Origin: Onthophagus taurus | Taxonomy: Eukaryota; Arthropoda; Insecta; Coleoptera; Scarabaeidae | Length of the DNA: 64,000 bases | NCBI RefSeq assembly: GCF_036711975.1 | Contig: NC_091971.1 | Location: forward strand, 441,501-505,500 | Reading direction: 5' to 3' | Part shown: positions 34,088 to 43,944 of the stretch, piece after piece | Layout of the letters: each line of letters starts with the position of its first letter | Position numbering within the stretch: the first letter of the stretch is position 1 | The notes under the pieces: model-generated | What the model was told of the DNA's origin: nothing | What the model saw: only the letters and a program-made list of their open reading frames with translations | Databases searched by the model: none | Translations under genes and position numbers: made by a program

Positions 34088-35620
34088 GTGTTATCGGCGC
34101 CCTTTTTTTGACATTTGTTCTGCATAAAGGTGGATAAAAATACAAATGGGACCGAGAATTTATGCGCAGCACCACTATATTCACTCGCGACAACAACCAC
34201 GCACAGTCGATCTCACCACACATCAACTTTTGCAAGAACGAGGACCACTTTGGACCATTCTTCTATCCTGCAAAGAAGGAAGCTTGTGGCGATGCAGTAG
34301 ATCTAAGTAGTTCACTCCTTTAGGCGGATATTGACCATCCATACGATATGACAAAAATTTGAGAAATCGACGCTGGACTTTCTCAACCATTAGTTGTTGT
34401 GACGTGTAAATAGGGTACCATATTACAGAGGCATACTGGAGGCGAGAGATCACCAGAGCCATAAATAGCGTTTTCAGGGTACCAAAATCAGCAAATCGAC
34501 CCATGATCCTTAGTATGAAACCCAAAGTTCTCCAAGCCTGAGAGCACATCTCCTCAATATAGGGCAAGAAAGAAAGTTCTGAGTCAAACAGCACTCCCAG
34601 ATCCTTCACCGTAGAGACCCTTGTTAGAGGTATGGAAGCCGCAATATAAACTGTGTCGATTTTATTTAACTTCTTTGTAAATGATATATAAGTACATTTA
34701 CTGACACTTAAAGAAAGGGCATTGAAATTGCACCACTTCTGAATAATGTCCAGGTTGTTCTGCAGCATCCTAGAGTCATCCAATGATCTGACCTCCACAA
34801 AAATTTTCAAATCATCAGCATAAGCAAGCACTGGACAGGTAAGCGAGTCTAATAAATCGTTTATATATAGAACAAATAGCAGCGGTCCCAGATTGGATCC
34901 TTGAGGAACTCCAGATGTAGGCGAGTAGCCGTCGGAATAAAATCCATTGTAAAAAACACGACATACTCTATCAGCAAGGTACGATTTCATCAAATTTAAT
35001 GAATTAGAAGACATACCAAAATAGCTCAATTTCTGTAGCAACATACTGTGATCAATGCGATCAAAGGCCTTCTCAAAATCGGTATAAACTACGTCGACTT
35101 GTCCACCAACATCCATTACCTCTGCGACGTACTGGGTAAGACAACATAAATTAGTTATTGTCGAGCGTTTAGGCACAAAACCATGTTGGTGAGGCGATAC
35201 ATATGATTGTGTGTGACGATAAATTGTATTAAAAATTATCTGCTCATATACCTTTGCAAAATTAGATAGAATAGCAATTGGTCTATAGTTGGTTACCAAG
35301 GACTTGTCACCTTTCTTAAATACGGGCGTGATTCTAGCTGACTTCCATCTCTGAGGGAAAATCGAAGCAGTTATAGAGCGATTAATAATGTACATCAACG
35401 GTTTAGCTAACGCAAATCGTACATCACGTACCAGAAAACTAGGTATTTGGTCTTCACCCGCTGTGAGTTTGGAGCTAAAACCCCTCATTACAGCAATTAT
35501 CTCCTCCTCGGTTACCTGATGGATATTAAACATTGGCAACGTGGGAACTGCGTCAGTAAAATCCCTGGAATTGTCAGAATAAACAGATGAAAAATAGGAA
35601 TCGAAAGCATTGACTATATC
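34088..35620 (-). pseudogene. Jockey-like LINE ORF2, minus strand, frameshifted near the 3' end
   Basis: The frame runs from about 35618 (the open part 35539-34223 starts downstream of a VNAFDSYFSSVYSDN stretch). Motifs: NYRPIAILSNFAKVYEQ, VYTDFEKAFD, SGVPQGSNLGPLLF, AYADDLKIF, KDLGVLFDSELSF. Close to the end the frame shifts near 34225-34235 and continues as KLMCGEIDCAWLLSR to about 34090. It is the same family as 22559-24136. The 5' side ends at an AT microsatellite near 35625. Its 3' UTR is probably 31446-31620. Confidence 0.85.
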
Positions 35621-36537
35621 AATCGGAATATATATATATACATATATATATTCATGTTGCCAAAAGGAACTGTAAGCAGCGTCGATTTGTTCTTAAACAT
35701 ATGTTAACATATTATAACACATTGTATGCCTGATAGATTAGATAAGATTATTATATTCTTAAACATAACAACATCAGCCAGATAGGCCCGGAAAGAGGAC
35801 AAGAATGGAATGAACATGAAATGTTTGACTAAATGTAAGAGATGGCAAAATATACACAAAAAGACTGATACGAAGACCGTCAAAGCAAGAGCTAAACCTC
35901 AGTATCTCAAGAGAAGCAGAACCTGGACTGTCGAAGCGTTATAACAAGCCATAAGGCAATTTAGGGATTTTAATAAAAAAACAGTTTTCTTCCATCAAAT
36001 AAAATTGTTCTTATCGATATGTTTCTTTATAAAGAATTGTTAATGATCTTTGTATTCCAAATAATAACTTAACCCTTTTTTGTGATTTATTTAAATTAAT
36101 CTTTTCAAATCTTTAAAATTGGACCACAGTTTTTATAAGAAACCTTTTTCTTTTTTAAGTTAAATCACGTTAACCCACCTCTTCCGTTAGACATATGTTC
36201 TATGGGGTGGTTATAAACAGATTGTTCTCGATACCTGTAAAACGGTTGTAAATATTACAATTTTAAAACGGGGTTTTCCTTTGAAACTGCCTCAATTTGT
36301 AGCAATGGTAAACGGTACTATTGGGCATATGCCGTTTACTCGGGAAAAAAGGGTCGGATTTTAAGGTAAACTTATATTTTTATGGGTTCCATCGTAAATC
36401 CAAATTGCTTTATTGCTCTATTTATTACGGTGATACCTGGTTTCCCTTTTTTTCAGGTTGTTTTTGCAGGAGAATCTTTTGGTAAAACAAGCAAATTTGA
36501 AATTATTTTAGTTAAAAAAATTAAAATAAAAAGTAAT
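35621..36537. other. Unassigned; AT microsatellite at 35627-35653
   Basis: Starts with an interrupted (AT)n run. The remainder is AT-rich with no recognisable gene. It ends at the tRNA gene. Confidence 0.45.
36528..36532 (-). terminator. RNA polymerase III oligo-T terminator of tRNA-iMet
   Basis: A run of five T on the tRNA sense strand, just downstream of the discriminator base. Confidence 0.8.
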
Positions 36538-36609
36538 TAGCAGAGCGTGGTTTCGATCCACGGACCTCTGGGTTATGGGCCCAGCACGCTTCCACTGCGC
36601 CACTCTGCT
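36538..36609 (-). tRNA. tRNA-iMet: Initiator tRNA-Met (anticodon CAT)
   Basis: The minus strand reads AGCAGAGTGGCGCAGTGGAA at the 5' end and closes with CTCTGCT plus discriminator A. The acceptor stem pairs perfectly, starting with the initiator-type A1-U72 pair. The anticodon loop is CCCATAAC; the T arm is CGTGG-ATCGAAA-CCACG, with the initiator-type ATCGAAA loop instead of TTCRA. The T stem differs from the usual GATGG/CCATC by two compensated changes, so pairing is kept. An oligo-T terminator (AAAAA on the plus strand, 36528-36532) follows five bases after the 3' end. There is no intron. It is probably functional. Confidence 0.95.
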
Positions 36610-36686
36610 CTTGAAAATCACCCCCTTCCCTTTACAACGCCAACTACCACTTATTTTATTTCAATCTAATAAATCTATATGTTAAT

Positions 36687-36963
36687 AGAGCAAAACCTCG
36701 ATAACGGATTAATACGAGGAAGGGAGTGTCCGTTATATGAAAAATTCTTAATTTGAGCTTTAAAAGTACGAACGTCTGAAGATGCACGACCCGAAACTTT
36801 CTAGTTCTAGTGTTAGTTGTACTTTTCGCTCAATAAAAACATACAACAATCTAAAGCCGAATAACAATTAAAATTAGAACTAACACTAGACTTAGAACTA
36901 GAAACATTAGGGTTCAGTCGACTTAAGAGACGTACGGCTAAACCCGAATGTTTTTAATTCTTG
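36687..36963. repeat. Dispersed CTAG-rich/Tigger-like repeat, left part, split by hAT
   Basis: Starts near AGAGCAAAACCTCGATAACG (compare CAGTAAAACCTCGATATAA at 25347), then GAGGAAGGGAGTGTCCGTTA, then the TTCTAG hexamer track in both orientations. It is interrupted by the hAT element at 36972 inside a GGTCTAGTGTTAG motif and resumes at 39733. Confidence 0.75.
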
Positions 36964-36971
36964 GTCTAGTG

Positions 36972-39724
36972 CAGTGTTTCTCAAAAGGTGTGCCGCGGCA
37001 CATTAGTGTGCCGTGAATATCTTAAAGTGTGCCGCGAAATTTTGAAAGTCTTTTAAATTTATTAATTTAAATTAAATTTCTACTGTGCGCCGTACTCTCG
37101 TAAAGCCATCTATTGACTAAAGAGGAAGTTTCCGAAAAACCATCGGTAAAGCGTATTAGGTTATTCCCCGAAAATACTGTATATCCTCTCTAGGTTAGGT
37201 CCTCTAGGACTGTAAAACGTTTTGGGCTTTTCTTTATGTTATTCAATTGTTATTGTGTTTTCGTGCTATTTATTGAATAATTAGGATTTCTCAGGAAAAA
37301 TAAGGTAAGATTATTTATTTACTTAATTGTTTATATTAATAACATAAATGCGATCTTAACGAAATTTACATGTTTTATAACTTAGAACTGTTATAGAGTT
37401 TGCAGATTTTTGACAAATAATGTAATTATCCAATTTACTTAAAAAATTAATATAGTCTAGGTTTCCTTTATTTATACATTTTATTGTAAAAAAATATATA
37501 TATTTTATCACGAAAACAGATGAGGGGTATCGAATTTATATCGGAATCTTGTATGTACTAATAGTCAATAAGCAAAAATTTATAATAAAATTTTCAAATT
37601 AATGAAATAATAATAATTAGAATTAATAAATTTTAACATATCCACTACAGCTGCTGACGAGGCTAATTTTAGTAGTAGTTCCAGCATGGATGAACCTCCG
37701 GCAAAAAAGGCGAAAATTAATTCAAGAAAGTATAGTGAAGATTACCTTAATTATGGTTTTACATGGACAGGAAGCGTAGATACCCCATTGCCTTTATGTG
37801 TTGTTTGTGGGAATACAAAAACAAACGGAGCAATGGTTCCTAGCAAACTAAAACGGCATTTGGAAAAAGTTCACCCAAGTTTGGTGTCCAAATGCAAAAA
37901 TTATTTTGAACGATTAATAACTAATAGTGCCAAACAATCCCAAAAATTCGAAAAAGCAGTAAGGGTGTCAGATAAAGCACAAATTGCGTCTTACGAGGTA
38001 GCCCAACTTATTGCACAGAAGATGAAACCTCATTCAATTGGGGAAACGTTAATTGGCCCTGCTTGTCGAATAATGGTGAAATGTATGTTAGGGAAAGAAG
38101 CAGAAACTGAAATAAACAAAATCCCTCTCTCCAACGACACCATTAGTCGACGAATTGCTGATATGTCAAAAAATGTTCACCAAAAACTTAACAATAAAAT
38201 ATTTGCCCTACAAATAGATGAATCAACAGACATTAGCGGAAAAGCACAATTAATGGGATTTGTACGCTTAATTAACGGGGATTCAATTATAAATCAATTT
38301 TTATTTTGTCAAGAATTGTCGGGGAGGACAACGGGTAAAGAAATATTTGATTGCGTCGACAATTTTTTCAAAAATTCCAATCTCTCCTGGAACTTTTGTA
38401 CAGGAATTTGTACAGACGGTGCTCCTGCAATGGTCGGTAATGAGAAAGGGTTCTGGACATACGCGAAACAAAAAAATGCTGATATTATTACTACTCATTG
38501 TATTATACATCGAGAAGCTTTAGTAGCCAAAACTCTTCCTACGGAACTAATATCTGTTTTGGAAGATGTGATAAAAATAGTCAATTATATTAAAAGCAGA
38601 CCATTAAAATCACGGTTATTCAAAGAATTATGTGACAGCATGGAAGCTAATTACAATTGCTTATTATTGCATAGTGAAGTTCGATGGCTTTCTAGAGTAC
38701 GAGTTTTAGCTCGTGTGTATGAGTTAAGAGAAGAACTTTGTGTATTCTTTAAAGAAGAAACGACTATGGGAGAAAAGGAGAAAATAAGAATTTTGAAAAC
38801 ACAACAATTTTATGACTGTTTGAGCAATGAATTGTGGTGTGTTACCTAGAACATATCTTTTCACATCTTAACCATTTAAATTCAAGTTTGCAAGGACGAC
38901 ACGAAAATATTTTAACATCAACGGACAAATTAACTGCATTTAGTAATAAGTTATGTTTATGGTCAAAAAAAGTCGGCGAGAACAATTTAGAGATGTTTGC
39001 CAAAATTCCTGACGCTAAGAGAAATTTACTGGTACCTTTGGTGAAAAGTCATTTAGACACTCTTCAGCAAGCAGTTGCCAAATATTTTCCATCCATCCAT
39101 ATAGAAAAACATGACTGGATTCGAAACCCTTTTACTGGTAATACATCAGATAGCAATCTTTGTCTTGAAGAGGAGGAAGAACTAATCTCTCTCTCTTCTG
39201 ACCGAACATTAAAATTAAAATATTCAGAACTTCCACTCGATACATTTTGGATATCAATTCATGATGAATATCCAAAATTATTTAAAAGAGCAATAAGTAT
39301 TTTGCTCCAGTTTTCAACATCCTATTTGTGCGAATTAGGATTTTCAACATTAACAACCATAAAAAATAATAAACGATCACAATTGAAAAATGTTGAGGAC
39401 GAATTGAGAGTTGCTCTCTCAACAATAAAACCAAATATAGAAGAGATAACAAAACATCGTCAATCACATATTTTTCACTAAAATACATGTTTATTACAGG
39501 TTTCTTTATTTTGTATTTATACTATTAATTATTACTCATTTTTTATTTTATTATAGGAAATGTTTCTATATTGTTCTTATATTCATATTATAATAAATCT
39601 TTCTTTTAAATTCTTTTCTATTTATTTATTTATAGTTAAAAGTAATTTTTTTAAAGTTGGTGTGCCCTCAATAAAATTTTTTTTCGAAAATGTGTCGCGA
39701 GAGAAAAAACTTTGAGAAACACTG
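36972..39724 (+). mobile_element. hAT transposon, complete ends, exact 8-bp duplication
   Basis: 2753 bp. The ends are CAGTGTTTCTCAAA and its exact inverted copy TTTGAGAAACACTG. The 8-bp direct repeat GTCTAGTG flanks it at 36964-36971 and 39725-39732, the signature of hAT insertion. Inside the ends, GTGTGCCGCG-type subterminal motifs occur on the left and GTGTCGCGAG on the right. It carries one transposase gene with a single frameshift. Confidence 0.96.
37686..39481 (+). pseudogene. hAT transposase with BED finger (ZBED5/Buster-like), 2-bp frameshift
   Basis: Frame 1 (37686-38849) holds a basic N-terminus (PPAKKAKI), a BED finger near residues 37-63 (CVVC...HLEKVH), catalytic Asp near residue 178 (QIDESTDIS) and near 244 (CTDGAPAMVG), and the HSEVRWLSR motif. 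Frame 2 (38834-39481) continues with YLEHIFSHLNHLNSSLQGR and the C-terminal hAT dimerisation motif (SYLCELGFSTL). The two are joined by an apparent GT duplication in TGGTGTGTTAC near 38837-38842; without it the frame would be continuous. All other codons are open, which suggests recent activity. Known family function: cut-and-paste transposition. This copy is probably inactive but close to intact. Confidence 0.92.
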
Positions 39725-39732
39725 GTCTAGTG

Positions 39733-39860
39733 TTAGGTCAATAAAAATATGCAACAATCTAACGCTGAATAACAACTTAAACTAGAACTAACACTTGCAT
39801 TAAAACTAATACTAGACTTGTAAAAAAGTAGGTCAATAAATGCTACATTTTGACTTCTTT
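39733..39860. repeat. Dispersed CTAG-rich/Tigger-like repeat, right part
   Basis: Continues the repeat interrupted by the hAT element: TTAGGTCAATAAAAATATGC, AACTAGAACTAACAC and a second GTCAATAAATGC. The right terminal repeat is not clear. Confidence 0.65.
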
Positions 39861-41426
39861 TTTAGAGTTTCAGGTAAAACTATTAACACCACTAGGAGGT
39901 CCACAAAATAAGAACAGATTCTAAAAATAAATCTTCTTTTTCTATACACCTAAAGTAGCTACACAAGAACAAAACCGAAATCAAACTTGATTTTTCGAAA
40001 AACTCATCATAAAAGAAACCTTTTGTTGTATGAGGCTTCCGAAGTATTACAACTGTACTATTCAAGCTCACGTCGGTCGCTTACCATTCGTTTTTCTTAT
40101 CGAACTTCCGTAGTAAACAATCCCGACCTTGAGGTCTTGGTTGTGAATGAATCAGTCGTTGACGTGGTGACGCTTAAACCAAGAACCTTGAACGAAACGC
40201 GAACGACCATTCAATTTACGGATTCCAATCTTATGTGTACATATTTCAATATACTTACATAGTTAATTAACTACTTTTTTTTCTTATCTATGCTCAAGGG
40301 TACTAATTTTTAACGTTCATAGAAGCAATTTAGTATAATTGCTTCCAATCTATAATATTTGTATTAGAATTTATGCAAAAATCATTTCTTTGAGTTAGAT
40401 TTATATCATTAAAGTTATAGCCGTAAGGTGTTTCGCATAAAAGGTGAAAGATCTGTCGTTGTTGCGGACGTCCTTGCAAGGACGACGACGTCGACGACGG
40501 CGACGGAGAACTTCCTATGTTACGACAGAGAACAGCAAGCGGAGAGTGCTGTTGTTGGAAATCGTGTGGCTCGCGTTGTAAGTTCATTCTCTTCGAAAAG
40601 ACCTCGCAGCAGTTTGGTTTCTTCGAGAATTCGTACCCGCGGTGAACGGAAAGATTTTAATAACTCGAACAGATCTTTGGTTTTCGTGACTGGTAGCGCT
40701 TGAGCTTGCGAAATAAAGGCGTGTTTATATACCGTGGTCGTCGCTTCCTTTCAACAACAACAAAAAAACATACACGCACACAATCGCGAATTTGACCACA
40801 ATTAAATGTGGTCCTTTTTTTGTTCTTGTATATGATGAAATTTTTATTTTTTTATTTGGCACAATTACGTAATTTTGCTTAAAGAACGAAGAAGTTGTCG
40901 TTTGTTATATAAATCGTCACCGGCTGGTTGCGAAATATCTCCTTGCGTTGTTTTTGATGGGATACTGATCACCGTGGTATGCAATGTGAGCGAGGTTATT
41001 GGCCGTTAAAGCGATTATTATTTTTAAAAATATTCTATTTTTATTTGCTTTCAATTTAAAGTTTATTATGACCAATTAATTTTTTAATAACAGTAATGCT
41101 AAATATTGGTGAATATAATTATTCAAATCACTTAAATCAGTATTGTATAATGTCGTTATTAAGTTTTTATATACTTTAAAAATTGTCTGCCATTATCAGA
41201 ATGAAAAATTCATGGAATTGTATATTGAAAGCTCACTGAGTAGTTTTTTATATATGTGTCCCCAATCTTCTTGCGTAAACTGTCAAAGAACTACGGATAC
41301 CACTCGTGAACTGCTTCATTTCTGCACGAATGAGAAAATGTCAACTTTTTATAGAATATGCATAGAATTACTTCGTTGTTGTTAAGATAGTTAGGCACAA
41401 GCCATTTTACTATATGCCAATAAAAT
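39861..41426. other. Unassigned, GC-rich island at 40420-40740
   Basis: The island carries GGACGACGACGTCGACGACG and ends near a TATA-like GTTTATATACCGTGG at about 40714. The composition resembles a promoter or 5' UTR. No coding sequence is recognised; plus-strand frames at 39987-40262 and 40428-40703 show no known domain. Confidence 0.4.
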
Positions 41427-41427
41427 A

Positions 41428-41477
41428 CAGGGTGTTCCAATAAAAATCCAATAAAAAGCTTTATCCCCACCCAAATA
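41428..41477 (+). repeat. Terminal fragment of a TA-type transposon
   Basis: CAGGGTGTTCCAATAAAAAT after TA, just left of a full element starting with CAGGGTGTTCCGG. It looks like a single leftover end of a related element. Confidence 0.5.
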
Positions 41478-41479
41478 TA

Positions 41480-43540
41480 CAGGGTGTTCCGGTGACTCGG
41501 GGCATAAAATTAACCTCACATACTAGAGCAAAAGTGATGACGATTCGTGAAAAAAAATTATTATAAAAGTCTTCAAATGGCCAAGATATGGGCCATCAAA
41601 GTTCAGAAATTTTAACACATTTTTCTAAATATTTTCAATACCATTTATGGTAGAGCGTTGAAATTTCAGGATGTCCCTAAAATTTGTTTGCTCAGAACTT
41701 TTTTGTTCGCTCGTAACCCTACATTTATTTTTGTACTTTTTAATAGAAAATTTATTTTAGCAACTTTTGTCACTCTTTGAAAATTTTGATAACATTGACC
41801 GTTTTCGAGTTATACGCGAAAATATTAAGCTTCGATTTCAATAACACTAAAAAACAAGAATCTTCGAAAAAGTCAAGGTTGGCAATTAAAAAAAACAAAT
41901 TGAGCTGTCAACTTGCTTATGTCGTTTAAACACAAACGATAGTTTTTTGTTAGTTAAGTTTTTATTAATTTTAAGTGTCCAAAATGGAGAGTTACACATT
42001 TAGTGAACAAACTGACATGATTTTGACATTAAGGGAATGTCATGGAAATAGACTACGTAGAAGAAAATACTGCAGCTAGTACTTTGGATATGGCGAGGCA
42101 CTTTTTAACTTCAAAAACAACTGTCTGGAGTGTTCTTCACGAGCAACAGCTTTATCCATTTCATTGTTACAAAGTTCAGGAAGTTCGACTGGCTGATTAC
42201 CCACTGCGACTGCAATATTGCCAAATAATGCAGCACAAAATCCAAATTGATGATCAGTTTTAAGAAAAAGTGTTTTTTACAGATGAATCCACTTTTTCTA
42301 AAGATGGAATCACCAATTTGAGAAATTTACATAGTTAGGCGGACGAAAATCCAAGATTTAAGGAAACTTAGAAATCACAATGGAGATTTTCTCTTAACGT
42401 TTGGGCTGGCATTGTGGGCGATGTAATTATTGGACCCGTTTTCTTGCCATCAAGGCTGGATGGACATACATACAGGCGACATTTAGAGGAATTAGATGAT
42501 TTTTTAGATAACGTTCCTTTAAACACAAGGCAAGCAATGTGGTATATGCATGATGGTGTTCCTGCGCATAGCACACAGGCTGTCCAAGAATTTCTGAAAG
42601 AACGTTTTCCGGGACGGTGGATTGGACGAGGAGTAAGTGCACCGATAAGTTGGCCCCCCCGATCGCTGGATCTTACACCTGTAGATTTTTATTTATGGAG
42701 ACGCGTTAAATCGCTAGTTTACTGCGTTGAAATAACTTCAGTTGATCAACTGAGGTTGCGAATTGTTGATTCATTTGATCAACTTCGAACTGAGATTAAT
42801 GTTCTCCGCAGAGTGCGCTTTAATTTAAAACGGCGATATCAGGCTTTAGTATTTTTTTCTTCTTTTTTATTTATTACTATTTGTTTATAATTTTATTGTT
42901 CCCGTTAATATTTTTGTTAGAATTTTTGTTATGTTCTTGTTTGTTGAAATTACTTTTTTTATTCAACTAAAATAAATTAACACTGGATTTAACTAAATCT
43001 ACATTTAGAAATTTATGCAAATAATGGTTATTAGCTTAGATCGTTTTTCAATTGTCATCGCCAACTCGGATCTTGCGGAATATGTTTCCTTTTTTTTGTT
43101 TGTTACGATTGAAATCAAAGCTTAACATTTTCGCGTATAACTCGAAAACGGTCAATGTTATCAAAATTTTCAAAGAGTGATAAAAGTTTCTAAAATAAAT
43201 TTTCTATTAAAAAGTACAAAAATAAATGTAGAGTTACGAGCGAACAAAAAAGTTCTGAGCAAACAAATTTTAGGGACACCTGTATAGCATGGTTGCTGCC
43301 GCCCGATCAAAATTGGTTCAATGATTTTGCTTGATATTTGTTTACCCTGTACCCAATTTCAACACTCTACCATAAATGGTATTGAAAATATTTAGAAAAA
43401 TGTGTTAAAATTTCTGAACTTTGATGGCCCATATCTTGGCCATTTGAAGACTTTTATAATAATTTTTTTTCACGAATCGTCATCATTTTTACTCTAATAT
43501 ATGAGGTTAATTTTATGCCCCGAGTCACCGGAACACCCTG
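41480..43540 (+). mobile_element. Mariner-like element with terminal inverted repeats of about 370 bp
   Basis: The left end CAGGGTGTTCCGGTGACTCG and the inverted right end CGAGTCACCGGAACACCCTG are both flanked by TA (41478-41479, 43541-43542). The inverted repeats continue inward to about 41850 and 43110 (for example GACCGTTTTCGAGTTATACG on the left and its inverse on the right). The right arm carries roughly 90 extra bases near 43280-43370. The body holds a broken transposase. Confidence 0.9.
41984..42890 (+). pseudogene. Mariner-like (IS630/Tc1 superfamily) transposase, degenerate
   Basis: Starts at ATG 41984 (MESYTFSEQTDMIL) but shifts frame within 100 bp. It then reads through 42042-42263 and an in-frame TAA at 42261-42263 to FFTDESTFSKDG (first catalytic Asp), two in-frame TAG codons, WRFSLNVWAGIVGD, YMHDGVPAHST (second Asp) and RSLDLTPVDFYLWRR (third acidic residue, an Asp, 38 residues after the second). 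The VWAGI...MHDGAPAH...PDLNPLDFxLWG pattern marks a mariner-related family common in insect genomes. At least four lesions make it inactive. Confidence 0.85.
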
Positions 43541-43567
43541 TATAAGTATCGGTACTACATAAGTATC

Positions 43568-43910
43568 TGGCAGAAAACCGCATATAGCTGGAAAAGACTA
43601 GATACTGTTAAAAATAGACTAGTTCCTGCTAATAGGAGACTAAATACTACCAACACAATTACTACATACTGTTGCCAGATGACTACATACTGCTACATAT
43701 TGCTAGAGGTTAGATTCTGATGGCAGAAAACTATATATTACTGGAAACGACTAGATACTATCGAAAAAAACTAGTTACTGTTAAAAGGAGACTTAATACT
43801 ACTAACAAAAGGTTACATATTGCTTCCAGAAGACTATGTACTGCTGCCAGAGGTCTAGATTCTTATGGCAGAAAAATATATACCACTGGAAACGACTACT
43901 GTCTGAAAAT
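43568..43910 (+). repeat. Minisatellite: two-level tandem repeat, about 150 bp and 21 bp
   Basis: TGGCAGAAAA recurs at 43568, 43721 and 43866 (spacings 153 and 145). Inside each long unit a 21-bp motif of the form AGACTAGATACTGTTAAAA recurs. In one frame this reads as heptapeptides (KKLVTVK, RRLNTTN, KRLHIAS, RRLCTAA, RGLDSYG) within a 74-codon frame at 43720-43944. The third long unit is partial. Confidence 0.8.
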
Positions 43911-43944
43911 TCTGCATAATAAACTTCAAGTTCATCAACTTTAA

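Noticed and set aside
35627-35653. AT run as the tail of a LINE
   Set aside because: It lies at the 5' side of the minus-strand jockey copy, where no tail is expected; treated as a microsatellite.
40428-40703. Arg/Ser-rich 91-codon frame as a small gene
   Set aside because: Sits on a CGA-rich island, shows no conservation signal I can see, and a minus-strand frame is open over part of it too.
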